NCBI RefSeq assembly: GCF_001598435.1
Contig: NZ_BCYY01000014.1
Location: forward strand, 62,001 to 126,000
DNA from: Sphingomonas pituitosa NBRC 102491
GTDB taxonomy: Bacteria; Pseudomonadota; Alphaproteobacteria; Sphingomonadales; Sphingomonadaceae
DNA: 64,000 bases
Direction: 5' to 3'
Shown piece by piece: positions 35,694 to 46,304 of the stretch; position 1 is the first letter of the stretch; the number at the start of each line of letters is the position of its first letter. A program made the translations under genes and the position numbers. A model generated the notes under the pieces. That model made no database searches. It saw nothing but the letters and a program-made list of their open reading frames with translations, and was not told where the DNA came from.

Positions 35694-35725
35694 GACGGCC
35701 CCGCTTCCGAAGAAGCGAGGCCGTC
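35694..35725 (-). terminator. Long hairpin with UUCG loop after paralogue 2
   Basis: On the minus strand a 14-base stem (one wobble) closes on a C-UUCG-G tetraloop, a very stable combination. It begins 21 bases after the stop of the metalloprotease gene at 35746-36930. On the plus strand the same hairpin is followed by CCCGTTTTT, although no plus-strand gene ends here. The most likely role is terminating the protease transcript. Confidence 0.7.
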
Positions 35726-35745
35726 CCGTTTTTCAGTGTCTGCGA

Positions 35746-36930
35746 TCAGGCGAAACGAACCTGCCGCGAACGATTGCGATAGCGCATGGCGCCGCCGATC
35801 GCCCCGATACCGAGGATCAACATCGTCCAGCTTTCCGGCTCCGGCACCGCACCGCCGGCGGCGATCCAGGTCTTTGCCACATCGTTGGTGGAGAACTTGT
35901 AGCCGCCATTGGCCAGCACATCCACGTTCAGGTTCCAGCCGATCGCATCCATCAGCGCCAGATCGGCCGAGGTGATCTCGTCCATCTGCCCGCCGCAGGT
36001 GTAGGGGTTCATCACGCCCACATAGTTGCTGCAGGTGTTGTTCGCCTTCCAGTGCGAGGCCTGCCAGCCATCGCCATAATCCTCGCCGGTCGAGAAATAG
36101 TCCTTGCCCTGGAACACGGTCTTGCCGCCGTCGATGGAGAAGTAGGACGGCTGGTCGAACGCCCAGTTCAGCTTGCCGTCGCCGCTGTAGCGAAACAGAT
36201 CAAGCGCATAGGCCCACCAGTAATTGTCGGTCTTGAAGCCCGAACCGACCGAATAGTTGAAATCATCCGCCGCGCTGAGGAAGCCCAGAGCGTGACCCAT
36301 TTCATGGATGGCCACGCCGATGAAATCGGCAGTACCGGCCTTGATGCCGTTCGTCGGATCGAAGTCGAACGCGAAGTCGCTCGAGAACTGGATCGTCGCA
36401 TCGACATCGGCCGCCGCCGCGCCCAGCGCCTGCGCGTTGGCGCTGCTCAGCGCCATGGTGTTGCTGATCGCCTTTCCGTCGGGAGTAAGGCGCGTGCCGG
36501 TGGCGGCGACGCCGTCGAGGGTGGCGGGCTTGGCGTAGTTCGGCACGATCGCGGACACGCTGCCGGTCGGGCTCAGCGGTGCCAGGTGCGAGAGCACCGT
36601 CCCGTCCAGCGCGCTGGTGCCCGTCGCGGCAAGGGCGCCATAGTAGCTGTCGATCCCGACATTGGTGAGCAGCGTGCTGCTGGTACCGCCCAGCACGTTG
36701 GGCCCGAGCTTCGCAAAGCCGACATCGAAGTGCAGCGTCACGTTGTTGGTGAGCACGCTTTCCCAATAGCTTGCGGCAATCTTGAAGCCCAGTTCTGCCT
36801 GCGAGCCCTTCACACCGCCGATGTCGTTGAGCACGATCTTGGTCTGTGCGGCCGCCGGGACGGCAGCTGCCGCCATCAGGCCGAACGCTGCGGCAGTCGC
36901 CAGCAGCGCCTTCATCTTCGTCGTCTTCAT
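35746..36930 (-). CDS. PEP-CTERM-sorted zinc metalloprotease (NF038122-like), paralogue 2
   Basis: A 394-residue paralogue of the protease at 34364-35554, alignable along its whole length (NDIGGVKGSQAELGFKIAASYWESVLTNN against HDIGGVTGTPAEAAFRIAAHYWESVLTNN is the clearest block). The signal peptide ends at VPAAA. The zinc motif HEMGHALGFLSAADDF has His209, Glu210 and His213, with the same shifted Asp222. The PEP-CTERM tail is VPEPESWTMLILGIGAIGG followed by RYRNRSR. ATG 36930 is chosen for GGGGG upstream; the frame is open to 37029. An AT-rich dyad about 95 bases before the start is a candidate operator. The pair looks like a tandem duplication with separate transcription. Confidence 0.82.
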   Translation of the reverse strand: MKTTKMKALLATAAAFGLMAAAAVPAAAQTKIVLNDIGGVKGSQAELGFKIAASYWESVLTNNVTLHFDVGFAKLGPNVLGGTSSTLLTNVGIDSYYGALAATGTSALDGTVLSHLAPLSPTGSVSAIVPNYAKPATLDGVAATGTRLTPDGKAISNTMALSSANAQALGAAAADVDATIQFSSDFAFDFDPTNGIKAGTADFIGVAIHEMGHALGFLSAADDFNYSVGSGFKTDNYWWAYALDLFRYSGDGKLNWAFDQPSYFSIDGGKTVFQGKDYFSTGEDYGDGWQASHWKANNTCSNYVGVMNPYTCGGQMDEITSADLALMDAIGWNLNVDVLANGGYKFSTNDVAKTWIAAGGAVPEPESWTMLILGIGAIGGAMRYRNRSRQVRFA

Positions 36931-37023
36931 CCGAACCCCCATTTTGGTCGATGATACCGATCGAACCGAGTCACGGTAATCGATCGTTAACCAAGGTGAT
37001 GGAGGCGACCGTGTCGGGTCAAG

Positions 37024-37053
37024 CAACAAATATTACATTTTTTCTATTTGTTG
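37024..37053 (-). promoter_or_regulatory. AT-rich 30-base dyad upstream of metalloprotease paralogue 2
   Basis: CAACAAATA (37024-37032) is repeated inverted as TATTTGTTG (37045-37053), perfect over nine bases with a 12-base spacer that is nearly all A/T. This is one of the most AT-rich stretches in the window. It lies between the acnA terminator and the protease start. It is a good candidate binding site for a dimeric regulator, or a promoter/UP-like region. No regulator gene is adjacent. Confidence 0.5.
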
Positions 37054-37113
37054 AAACCCTGTGCTATCAAGCCACAATATATCTTCAACTTCATGAATAC
37101 TTCTGCAGGCACG

Positions 37114-37145
37114 AAAAAGCCGGCGCCCTCGGGGAGGACGCCGGC
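37114..37145 (-). terminator. Intrinsic terminator of acnA
   Basis: On the minus strand GCCGGCG (37145-37139) pairs with CGCCGGC (37125-37119), with a 13-base loop, followed at once by five Ts (37118-37114). It begins about 20 bases after the acnA stop. This is a standard rho-independent terminator. Confidence 0.88.
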
Positions 37146-37165
37146 CATTTCATTGCGGCAATCGA

Positions 37166-39838
<2,673 letters not shown>

Positions 39839-39971
39839 GAGGCGCGGGGTCCTTTCCCTAAATCTGGTCCGCCGGGCGCTCGGTGGACGCAGCCCATTAT
39901 AGGCCGCGCGGGCGCACCGTCGGGGGTGCTGCGAATGCGAAGATTCGCGAGGGGCCTTAGCGCGGTGCGGC

Positions 39972-40005
39972 GGGGAGGGAAAGGGGAGGTTGGTAGGGGG
40001 ATGGG
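39972..40005 (+). other. G-rich tract with quadruplex potential
   Basis: Five runs of three to five G lie within 34 bases upstream of acnA (on its non-template side) and ahead of the low-GC gene at 40096. Loops are 1, 3, 9 and 2 bases; one exceeds the usual seven-base limit. The 257-base gap between acnA and the next gene contains nothing else recognised. Confidence 0.4.
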
Positions 40006-40095
40006 TGGTGGTAGCGGTAACGGTTCTGCGATACGTACCCAATGCCTACCTCGTCGCTGGCGAACCTTCACCTCCCATGCGTATGAAGGGTGATG

Positions 40096-40650
40096 ATGCC
40101 GAAATATCGAACATCGTTCGACTTACTTACCCACCCCGAACGCATTCAACCTCCCTATGGGTTCTACTGCATCTTCTTCGCGGTCGGCGTGGGTTTGACG
40201 ATCGCGGCAGTCGTGTCGACTCGACATCGCTGGCGAAACAGAAAGTATCTTTCGATCTTTGCGGTGATCTGGGTCGTATTTTGCAGCATCATGACGGTTG
40301 TAGATATCAGGGACGTCACATCCGTCCGAAGCGCTGTCAAAGATGGGCGAGTGTCAATCGTAGAAGGGTGCTTGGATTACTTCCGACCCGGCGAACCATG
40401 GGGCTCAAAAACAACAAGCGGCAATGAGGAATGGAGCGTCGGCGCAACAATCTTCAGCTACGGAGCAGGGGAAGCGCGCCCCGGCTACCATGTCGTCGAA
40501 CCAAATGGTGGCGCTATACACCCCGACACGAGGGTGCGGGTCTTCTTCGTCACCAGTCCAGAGTACGGGCGAAAGGAAATTGTCCGGATTGACGCCGCCG
40601 ATCATAGCTGCAGTCCCGCTCGAAGGGTAGAACCGTCAACGCAACCCTAA
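40096..40650 (+). CDS. Hypothetical membrane protein of low GC content
   Basis: 184 residues, family not recognised with confidence. Two membrane helices (about residues 23-42 and 54-71: YCIFFAVGVGLTIAAVVS and YLSIFAVIWVVFCSIMTVV) are followed by a soluble domain of about 110 residues. The pattern VEGCLDYFRPG, then a hydrophobic strand, PGYHVVEPNGGAIHPDTRVRVFF and a closing IVRIDA strand recalls a widespread small beta-rich domain of unknown role. Base composition is 50-57 % GC in the blocks I counted against about 68 % in kynA next door, with codons such as ATA and AGA, so the gene was probably acquired. AAGGG five bases before ATG 40096 decides the start. Confidence 0.65.
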   Translation: MPKYRTSFDLLTHPERIQPPYGFYCIFFAVGVGLTIAAVVSTRHRWRNRKYLSIFAVIWVVFCSIMTVVDIRDVTSVRSAVKDGRVSIVEGCLDYFRPGEPWGSKTTSGNEEWSVGATIFSYGAGEARPGYHVVEPNGGAIHPDTRVRVFFVTSPEYGRKEIVRIDAADHSCSPARRVEPSTQP

Positions 40651-40768
40651 AATGGTAGCTTTGCCGGCCATCGCCTCCCGCGCCGAGAGCAACTGTGTGC
40701 GCAGTCGCGCTTTTCTGACGGTCCGCCACCCCATTGCCGTTTCCCGCCCCGGTGCTAGCGTCGCGGCC

Positions 40769-41533
40769 ATGACCGAAGGCATGACCTATGGGCGCTATCT
40801 CGCCCTCGACCAGCTGCTCGCCGCCCAGAATCCGCTGTCGGACCGGCATGACGAACTGCTGTTCATCATCATCCACCAGACCCAGGAGCTGTGGCTCAAG
40901 CAGATCCTCGCCGAGCTGCACCTCGCCAAGGGGCTGGTCCGCGAGGGCAAGCTGATCGAGGCGTATAAGGGCCTGGCGCGGGTGAGCCGCATCCAGGCGG
41001 TGATGACGCTGAGCTGGGACGTGCTCGCGACGATGACGCCCAGCGACTATACCCGCTTCCGATCGGTGCTCGGCGGCAGCTCGGGCTTCCAGTCGGACCA
41101 GTTCCGCGCGGTCGAGACGATGCTCGGCCTGCGCGGCGGCGGAGTGCCGGGGCCGCTGACCGACGCGGCCGCCGCGCTGCCCAGCCTGTGGGACGACGCC
41201 AATGCCGCGCTCGCCGCCGCCGGGTTCGACCTGCCCGATGCCGTGCTGCACCGCGACTGGCCGACGCCCTATCAGCCGAACGACGCGGTCCGCGCCGCCT
41301 GGGGCCAGGTGTACCGCGACACCAATCGCTATTGGGACCTCTACCAGCTCGCCGAGAAGCTGGTCGACATCGACGATGCGATGGCGACGTGGCGGCACAA
41401 GCACGTCCTCACCGTCAGCCGGGTGATCGGCGGCAAGCCGGGGACCGGCGGCACGCCTGGGGTAAGCTATCTCGAATCGACGCTCGCCAAGCGCGCCTTC
41501 CCCGAACTCTGGTCGCTCCGGACCGATCTGTGA
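40769..41533 (+). CDS. kynA: Tryptophan 2,3-dioxygenase
   Basis: Haem enzyme opening the indole ring of L-tryptophan to N-formylkynurenine, the first step of the kynurenine pathway; cytosolic tetramer. The 254 residues carry the signature HDELLFIIIHQTQELWLKQ with the active-site His36, and WRHKHVLTVSRVIGGKPGTGG with the likely haem ligand His212. ATG 40769 begins MTEGMTYGRYL, with ATG 40781 as an alternative; upstream in-frame sequence is not protein-like. The stop overlaps the GTG start of the kynureninase-like gene (GTGA). The formamidase needed between the two steps is not in the window. Confidence 0.94.
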   Translation: MTEGMTYGRYLALDQLLAAQNPLSDRHDELLFIIIHQTQELWLKQILAELHLAKGLVREGKLIEAYKGLARVSRIQAVMTLSWDVLATMTPSDYTRFRSVLGGSSGFQSDQFRAVETMLGLRGGGVPGPLTDAAAALPSLWDDANAALAAAGFDLPDAVLHRDWPTPYQPNDAVRAAWGQVYRDTNRYWDLYQLAEKLVDIDDAMATWRHKHVLTVSRVIGGKPGTGGTPGVSYLESTLAKRAFPELWSLRTDL

Positions 41534-42654
41534 GCAGCTTCAAGCATTTGTTCCAGCGATCGCTCGCCGCCGCGCCGGACCGGCTGCACTTCGCGGCGCA
41601 CAGCCATCATCTGTGGCCCGACGCGTCGTGGCTCGGCCAGCAGGCGGCGTGGGACGATGCCGCGCGGCTCGCCGACCGGAAGTGGGGCCGGGTGATGGAT
41701 GACATCTGGCCCGCCGCCCAGGCGCATGTCGCCGCCGAGCTGCACCTGCCCGATCCGTCGACGGTGGTGTTCGCGTCCAATACCCACGAACTGCTGCTGC
41801 GGATCGTCTCGGCGATGGGCCCTCGCCGGCCGCTGCGCATCCTTGCCACCGACGGCGAGTTCCACAGCTTCCGCCGCCAGTCGCTGCGCTGGGAAGAAGC
41901 GGGCACGGCGGTCGTCACCCGCGTGCCGATGGCGGAGATCGTCGCGGCCGCGCAGGCCGGCGGCTTCGACCTGATCGTCGCCAGCCATGTCCAGTTCGGC
42001 ACCGGCCATATCTTCGACGGCGTCGCCGACCTGGCGGCGCTCGCCCGGCCGGAGGGGCCGTGGGTGCTGATCGACGGCTATCACGGCTTCATGGCCGTAG
42101 AGACCGACCTGTCGGCGGTGGCCGACCGGGTGTTCTACGTCGCCGGCGGCTATAAATACGCGATGTCGGGCGAGGGCGTCGGCTTCCTCCACGCGCCGCC
42201 GGGCTTCGGCCCGCGGCCGGAGATCACCGGCTGGTATGCCGAGTTCGAGGACCTCGCCCTGCCGCCGGGGCAGATCGGCTATGCGCCCGACGCGCGGCGC
42301 TATCTGGGCGCGACCTTCGACCCCTCGGGGCTCTACCGCTTCGTCGCGGTGCGCGAGATGCTGGCGCGCGAGGGGCTGACCACCGCCGCGATCAACGCCC
42401 ATGTCGCGCCGCTGCGGGGACAGCTGCTCGACGGCTTTCCCCTGGATGCCGAACGGATCAACCCCTCCGCGCCGGATGCGCCGCAAGCGCGGTTCTTGGC
42501 GCTACGCAGTCCGAACGCGGCGGCGTGGCAGGCGGCGCTGCTGGAAGACGAGATCGTCACCGACGTACGCGGCGACGTGCTGCGAATCGGGCTCGGCCTC
42601 TACCAGGACGGGCGCGACGTGGCACGGCTGCGCGAGGCGCTGGGTCGCCTTTAG
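41530..42654 (+). CDS. Kynureninase-like PLP enzyme (aminotransferase class V fold)
   Basis: A 374-residue fold-type I PLP enzyme. The cofactor lysine is probably Lys209 in YVAGGYKYAMSGEGVGFLH, and the PLP-phosphate-contacting aspartate lies in WVLIDGYHGFMAVETDLS. FAAHSHHLWPDASW near the start and VVFASNTHELLLRIVSAMG fit the class V group. Coupling to kynA suggests cleavage of kynurenine to anthranilate and alanine. It is shorter than classical kynureninase (about 410 residues), so another class V activity is possible. The start is GTG 41530 overlapping the kynA stop; the open frame upstream lies within kynA. Confidence is high for the fold and moderate for the reaction. Confidence 0.75.
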   Translation: MSSFKHLFQRSLAAAPDRLHFAAHSHHLWPDASWLGQQAAWDDAARLADRKWGRVMDDIWPAAQAHVAAELHLPDPSTVVFASNTHELLLRIVSAMGPRRPLRILATDGEFHSFRRQSLRWEEAGTAVVTRVPMAEIVAAAQAGGFDLIVASHVQFGTGHIFDGVADLAALARPEGPWVLIDGYHGFMAVETDLSAVADRVFYVAGGYKYAMSGEGVGFLHAPPGFGPRPEITGWYAEFEDLALPPGQIGYAPDARRYLGATFDPSGLYRFVAVREMLAREGLTTAAINAHVAPLRGQLLDGFPLDAERINPSAPDAPQARFLALRSPNAAAWQAALLEDEIVTDVRGDVLRIGLGLYQDGRDVARLREALGRL

Positions 42655-42689
42655 GGCGCGGCTTGCGGAGGGGGCCCCCTCTCCCCGTC

Positions 42690-42783
42690 GTCATCCCGGC
42701 GAAAGCCGGGATCCATTGGGGTCTCCATCGTGGCGCTTGCTGCAACGAAGGGGCGACTGGATCCCGGCTTTCGCCGGGATGAC
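42690..42783. repeat. REPIN-like paired-hairpin repeat, copy 3
   Basis: Two inverted hairpins of the same type as at 12834 and 31357, here with both arms in the consensus form (ATCCCGGC and GCCGGGAT, GAAA or TTTC loop). It lies between the convergent kynureninase-like and CoA-binding genes, like copy 1, and may separate the two transcripts. Confidence 0.87.
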
Positions 42784-42816
42784 GCAAGCCTGGAGTGCGG
42801 TCTTTTTACCCTGCTT

Positions 42817-43251
42817 TCAGGCGGCGGCGAGCGGCGCGAGGCCCAGGCGGCGAATCTCGATCGCCGGGCAGCGGTCCATCACCACCTTGAGCCCGGCCGC
42901 CTCGGCACGCGCTGCGGCTTCGTGGTCGATCACGTCGAGCTGCATCCACACCGACTTGGCACCGGCGGCGATCGCCGCATCGACGATCTCGCCGGCATGT
43001 TCGGACTTGCGGAAAATGTCGACCATGTCGATCGGCACGCCGATCTGGCCCAGTTCGCGAAAGACGAACTCGCCGTGGACATGCTCGCCGGTAATCTGCG
43101 GGTTGACCGGGATCACCCGATAGCCATGGCGCTGCAGCAGCAGCATCACACCGTTACTGGGACGATTCGGGCGATCGGACGCGCCGACCATCGCGATGGT
43201 GCGGGTTTCCTCGAGCAGGGTGCGGATGTCTTCGTCACGCGTAAGCGGCAT
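42817..43251 (-). CDS. CoA-binding domain protein (YccU family)
   Basis: A 144-residue single-domain protein with the CoA-binding Rossmann fold of succinyl-CoA synthetase alpha. IAMVGASDRPNRPSNGVMLLLQRHGYRVIPVNP (residues 19-51) is the nucleotide-binding part, and AKSVWMQLDVIDHEAAARAEAAGL and DRCPAIEI complete the fold. Biochemical role unknown in this family. It starts three bases after the Mrp gene stop on the same strand, so the two form an operon; whether that reflects a common function is not known. Confidence 0.88.
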   Translation of the reverse strand: MPLTRDEDIRTLLEETRTIAMVGASDRPNRPSNGVMLLLQRHGYRVIPVNPQITGEHVHGEFVFRELGQIGVPIDMVDIFRKSEHAGEIVDAAIAAGAKSVWMQLDVIDHEAAARAEAAGLKVVMDRCPAIEIRRLGLAPLAAA

Positions 43252-43254
43252 GCA

Positions 43255-44211
43255 TCACCTCTTTAGCCATTCATAGACCGAATCGGCCAATGCGCCAAAT
43301 GGTCCGGTAGACTGCGTATTGTCCGCGGCCGGCGGCGTGCCGGCGTCCGAAGCGGCGCGGATTTCCATCGCCAGCGGGATGCGGCCGAGGAAGGGGATGC
43401 CCAGCGTCGCCGCCGCCGTCTCCGCCCCGCCGCTGCCGAACGGATCGGAGATGCCGCCACAAAGCGGGCAGCAATAGCCGGCCATGTTCTCGACCAGCCC
43501 GACGATCGGCACACCCGCCTTGTTGAACAGGTCGATCGCGCGGGTCGCGTCGATCAGCGCCAGGTCCTGCGGGGTGGAGACGATCACCGCGCCCGCCGGC
43601 TTGTGCTTCTGGATCATCGTCAGCTGGACGTCGCCCGTGCCCGGCGGCAGGTCGAGCACGAGCAGCTCGGTATCGCCCCAGTCGGCATCGACCATCTGGC
43701 CCAGCGCGCCGCCCGCCATCGGCCCGCGCCAGGCGATCGCCTGCCCTTCGGCGACGAGCCCGCCCATCGACAGCATCTTGAGCCCGAACGCCGTTTCGAT
43801 CGGCAGCAATACTTTGTCACGCGCCTGCGGCTTCACGCCCTCGACCCCCAGCAACTTGGGCTGCGAGGGGCCGTAGATGTCGGCATCGACCAGCCCGACC
43901 TTGAGCCCACGCTTGGCCAGACCGATCGCGAGATTGGCGGCGACGGTCGATTTGCCGACCCCGCCCTTGCCGCTCGCCACCGCAAGAATCCGGCGGGTGC
44001 GGCGCTCGCTGGTGAGGAGAACGCGTACTTCCGCCACGCCGGGCAGCGCGGCGGCGGCGCTGCGCACTTCGGCTTCCAGCGCGTCGCGGGTTTCCGGCGC
44101 GAGGCCGGTCACATCGAGCACCACATTGGCGCGGCCGGCTTCGAGGCGAACGGTGGCACGCCCGGCGGAAACGGGGGCGAGGGCGGCGGAGAGGTCCTGC
44201 GGTTCAGTCAT
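43255..44211 (-). CDS. mrp: Mrp/NBP35-family iron-sulfur carrier ATPase
   Basis: A 318-residue P-loop ATPase that holds and transfers Fe-S clusters to apoproteins in the cytosol. A short MIP18-like N-terminal domain (about residues 5-70) is followed by the deviant Walker A GKGGVGKS (81-88), VDADIYGPSQPKLLG, LLVLDLPPGTGDVQLT, and the bridging-cluster motif Cys248-x-x-Cys251 in CCPLCGG. ATG 44211 is the first start that leaves a protein-like N-terminus; no strong ribosome site is visible. It is divergent from hflK across 72 bases. Confidence 0.93.
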   Translation of the reverse strand: MTEPQDLSAALAPVSAGRATVRLEAGRANVVLDVTGLAPETRDALEAEVRSAAAALPGVAEVRVLLTSERRTRRILAVASGKGGVGKSTVAANLAIGLAKRGLKVGLVDADIYGPSQPKLLGVEGVKPQARDKVLLPIETAFGLKMLSMGGLVAEGQAIAWRGPMAGGALGQMVDADWGDTELLVLDLPPGTGDVQLTMIQKHKPAGAVIVSTPQDLALIDATRAIDLFNKAGVPIVGLVENMAGYCCPLCGGISDPFGSGGAETAAATLGIPFLGRIPLAMEIRAASDAGTPPAADNTQSTGPFGALADSVYEWLKR

Positions 44212-44283
44212 GCCGCAGCGACATAGGTACACAATCGTCCGACGCCACTGTAAATCCGCGTCGCCCTGCTTATAAAGGTTGGC

Positions 44284-45360
44284 ATGGTGAATAGTTCTGG
44301 CCGTGACGCGCAGTCCGGCACCTTCCACAACGAGGCGCCGAAAAGCCCCTGGGGCGGCGGCTCGGATAAGGATGACGGCAATGGCGGGGGCCCGCGCAAC
44401 CCGTGGTCCGTTCCGCCCGAGGGTCGTCGCGGCAAGCCCGGCTCGCCCAGCGCGCTCGACGAGCTTTGGCGCCGGGCACGGAGCGGCGGCGGCGGGCTGC
44501 CCGGCGTCCCCACCGGCGCGCGGCTGTGGCTGCTGATCCTTGCCGGCCTGCTGGCGGTGTGGGTGCTCTACACCTCGATCCACCCGATCGGCCCGCGCGA
44601 GAAGGGCGTCGTCACCTTCCTCGGGCGCTATTCGGGCACGCTCGATCCGGGCATCCAGTTCACCCTGCCCGCGCCGTTCCAGCTGGTCGACGTGGTCGAT
44701 GTCGGCAATATCCGTACCGAGAATTTCCCGAACAGCGGCGAGAATCTGATGCTGACCGGCGGCCAGAACGTCGTCGACCTCGCCTATTCGGTGCGCTGGG
44801 ACGTGCGCAGCGCTCCGCTCTACGTGTTCCAGATCGCCGATCCGCGCGAGACGGTGCGCGCCACCGCGGAAAGCGCGATGCGCGCGGTGATCGCCAACAC
44901 CACGCTCAACGAGGCGATCGGCGAAGGCCGTTCGCAGATCGAGGCGCAGGCGCAGGTCATGATGCAGAAGATCCTCGACGAATATCAGTCGGGCATTCGC
45001 ATCCAGGGCGTGGCGGTGCAGAAGGCGACCGCGCCGAGCCAGGTCGACGAGGCGTTCAAGGCGGTGACCGCGGCGACGCAGGAATCCGAATCGAACCGCA
45101 ACAACGCCAATGCCTATGCGCAGAGCGTGATCGCCGCCGCACAGGGTGAGGCGGCCGAGTTCAACAAGATCTACGAACAGTACAAGCTCGCGCCCGACGT
45201 CACCAAGCGCCGGCTCTATTACGAGACCATGGAAGCGGTGCTGGCCAACAGCAACAAGACGATCATCGAGGCACCGGGCGTGAACAGCTATCTGCCGCTG
45301 CCCCAGCTTCGTGGTGGCGCCGCCCCGGCGGACGCCGACAGGAAGGAAGGCGCCAAGTGA
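44284..45360 (+). CDS. hflK: HflK, subunit of the HflKC membrane complex
   Basis: A 358-residue SPFH/band-7 protein that with HflC forms a cage around FtsH and modulates its proteolysis. A Gly/Pro-rich cytoplasmic N-terminus (about 1-75, SPWGGGSDKDDGNGGG) precedes one membrane helix (LWLLILAGLLAVWVLYTSI, about 81-99). The SPFH domain (IGPREKGVVTFLGRYSGTLDPGIQFTLP) and a long helical region (EAAEFNKIYEQYKLAPDVTKRRLYYETME) follow. The stop overlaps the hflC GTG start. No ftsH is present in the window. Confidence 0.95.
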   Translation: MVNSSGRDAQSGTFHNEAPKSPWGGGSDKDDGNGGGPRNPWSVPPEGRRGKPGSPSALDELWRRARSGGGGLPGVPTGARLWLLILAGLLAVWVLYTSIHPIGPREKGVVTFLGRYSGTLDPGIQFTLPAPFQLVDVVDVGNIRTENFPNSGENLMLTGGQNVVDLAYSVRWDVRSAPLYVFQIADPRETVRATAESAMRAVIANTTLNEAIGEGRSQIEAQAQVMMQKILDEYQSGIRIQGVAVQKATAPSQVDEAFKAVTAATQESESNRNNANAYAQSVIAAAQGEAAEFNKIYEQYKLAPDVTKRRLYYETMEAVLANSNKTIIEAPGVNSYLPLPQLRGGAAPADADRKEGAK

Positions 45361-46208
45361 CGCAGTGGCTTCGCAATCCGATCGCGCTCGTCGTCGCGGT
45401 GATCGTCGTGCTCATCGTGCTGATGAGCACCGTGGCGATCGTGCCCGAGACCAAGCAGGTCGTCGTGCTGCGGCTGGAAAAGCCGTACCGCACCGTCAAC
45501 GCCTTCCAGACCGGCGAGAATTTCGGCCGCACCGGCGCCGGCCCGGTCTTCCGCATTCCGTTCATGGATCGGCTGGTCTGGGTCGACAAGCGCGTGCTCG
45601 ACGTCGATCTGCCCGACGAGCCCGTACTGTCGACCGACCAGCTGCGGCTCGAGATCGACGCCTATGCCCGCTATCGCATCACCGATCCGCTGCGGATGGT
45701 GGTGACCGTCGGCACCGAGGAGCGGCTGCGCGACCAGCTCCAGCCGCTGCTGCGTTCGTCGCTGCGCAACGAGCTGGGCCGCCGCCGCTCGGAAACGCTG
45801 CTCAGCCCGGAGCGCGGCCAGGTGATGGATAACATCCAGGCATCGCTGCAGAAGCTCGCCAGCCAATATGGCGTCGAGATCGTCGACGTGCGGATCAAGC
45901 AGACCGAGTTGCCCTCGGGTTCGCCGCTCAACAGCGCGCTGACCCGCATGGCCACCTCGCGGAGCCAGGAAGCCGAGACGATCAAGGCGCAGGGCCTGCG
46001 CGACGCGCAGATCATCCGCGCCAACGCCCAGGCGCAGGCGGCGCAGATCTATGCGGCGGCGTTCAACCAGGATCCGAAATTCTACGATTTCTGGCGCGCG
46101 ATGCAGTCCTATCGCCGGACGTTCCTGGCGCCGGACCGCAAGGGCGATACCCAGATCATCCTGTCGCCGAACAACGCCTATTTGAAGGAGTTCACCGGGC
46201 AACGATGA
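45357..46208 (+). CDS. hflC: HflC, subunit of the HflKC membrane complex
   Basis: A 283-residue partner of HflK. The N-terminal membrane helix (PIALVVAVIVVLIVLMSTVAIV) is followed by the SPFH domain (ETKQVVVLRLEKPYRTVN, PVFRIPFMDRLVWVDKRVLDVD) and a helical C-terminal part (ATSRSQEAETIKAQGLRDAQIIRANAQAQ). A GTG start in GTGA overlaps the hflK stop, which helps fix a one-to-one ratio. A Do-type protease gene follows 97 bases downstream, an arrangement common in alphaproteobacteria. Confidence 0.95.
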   Translation: MTQWLRNPIALVVAVIVVLIVLMSTVAIVPETKQVVVLRLEKPYRTVNAFQTGENFGRTGAGPVFRIPFMDRLVWVDKRVLDVDLPDEPVLSTDQLRLEIDAYARYRITDPLRMVVTVGTEERLRDQLQPLLRSSLRNELGRRRSETLLSPERGQVMDNIQASLQKLASQYGVEIVDVRIKQTELPSGSPLNSALTRMATSRSQEAETIKAQGLRDAQIIRANAQAQAAQIYAAAFNQDPKFYDFWRAMQSYRRTFLAPDRKGDTQIILSPNNAYLKEFTGQR

Positions 46209-46304
46209 GTCTGTCCGGCCGTTCATATTCAAATCAGGTTCAGCCGCGCTGGGTAGAAGCGCGGGTTGAGACGAATACCATTCCTTTCGAGAGGAAATGA
46301 CCCC

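Noticed and set aside
41188..41529. N-terminal extension of the kynureninase-like protein inside kynA
   Set aside because: The extension is Arg-rich and lies in another frame of kynA; GTG 41530 in GTGA explains the start.
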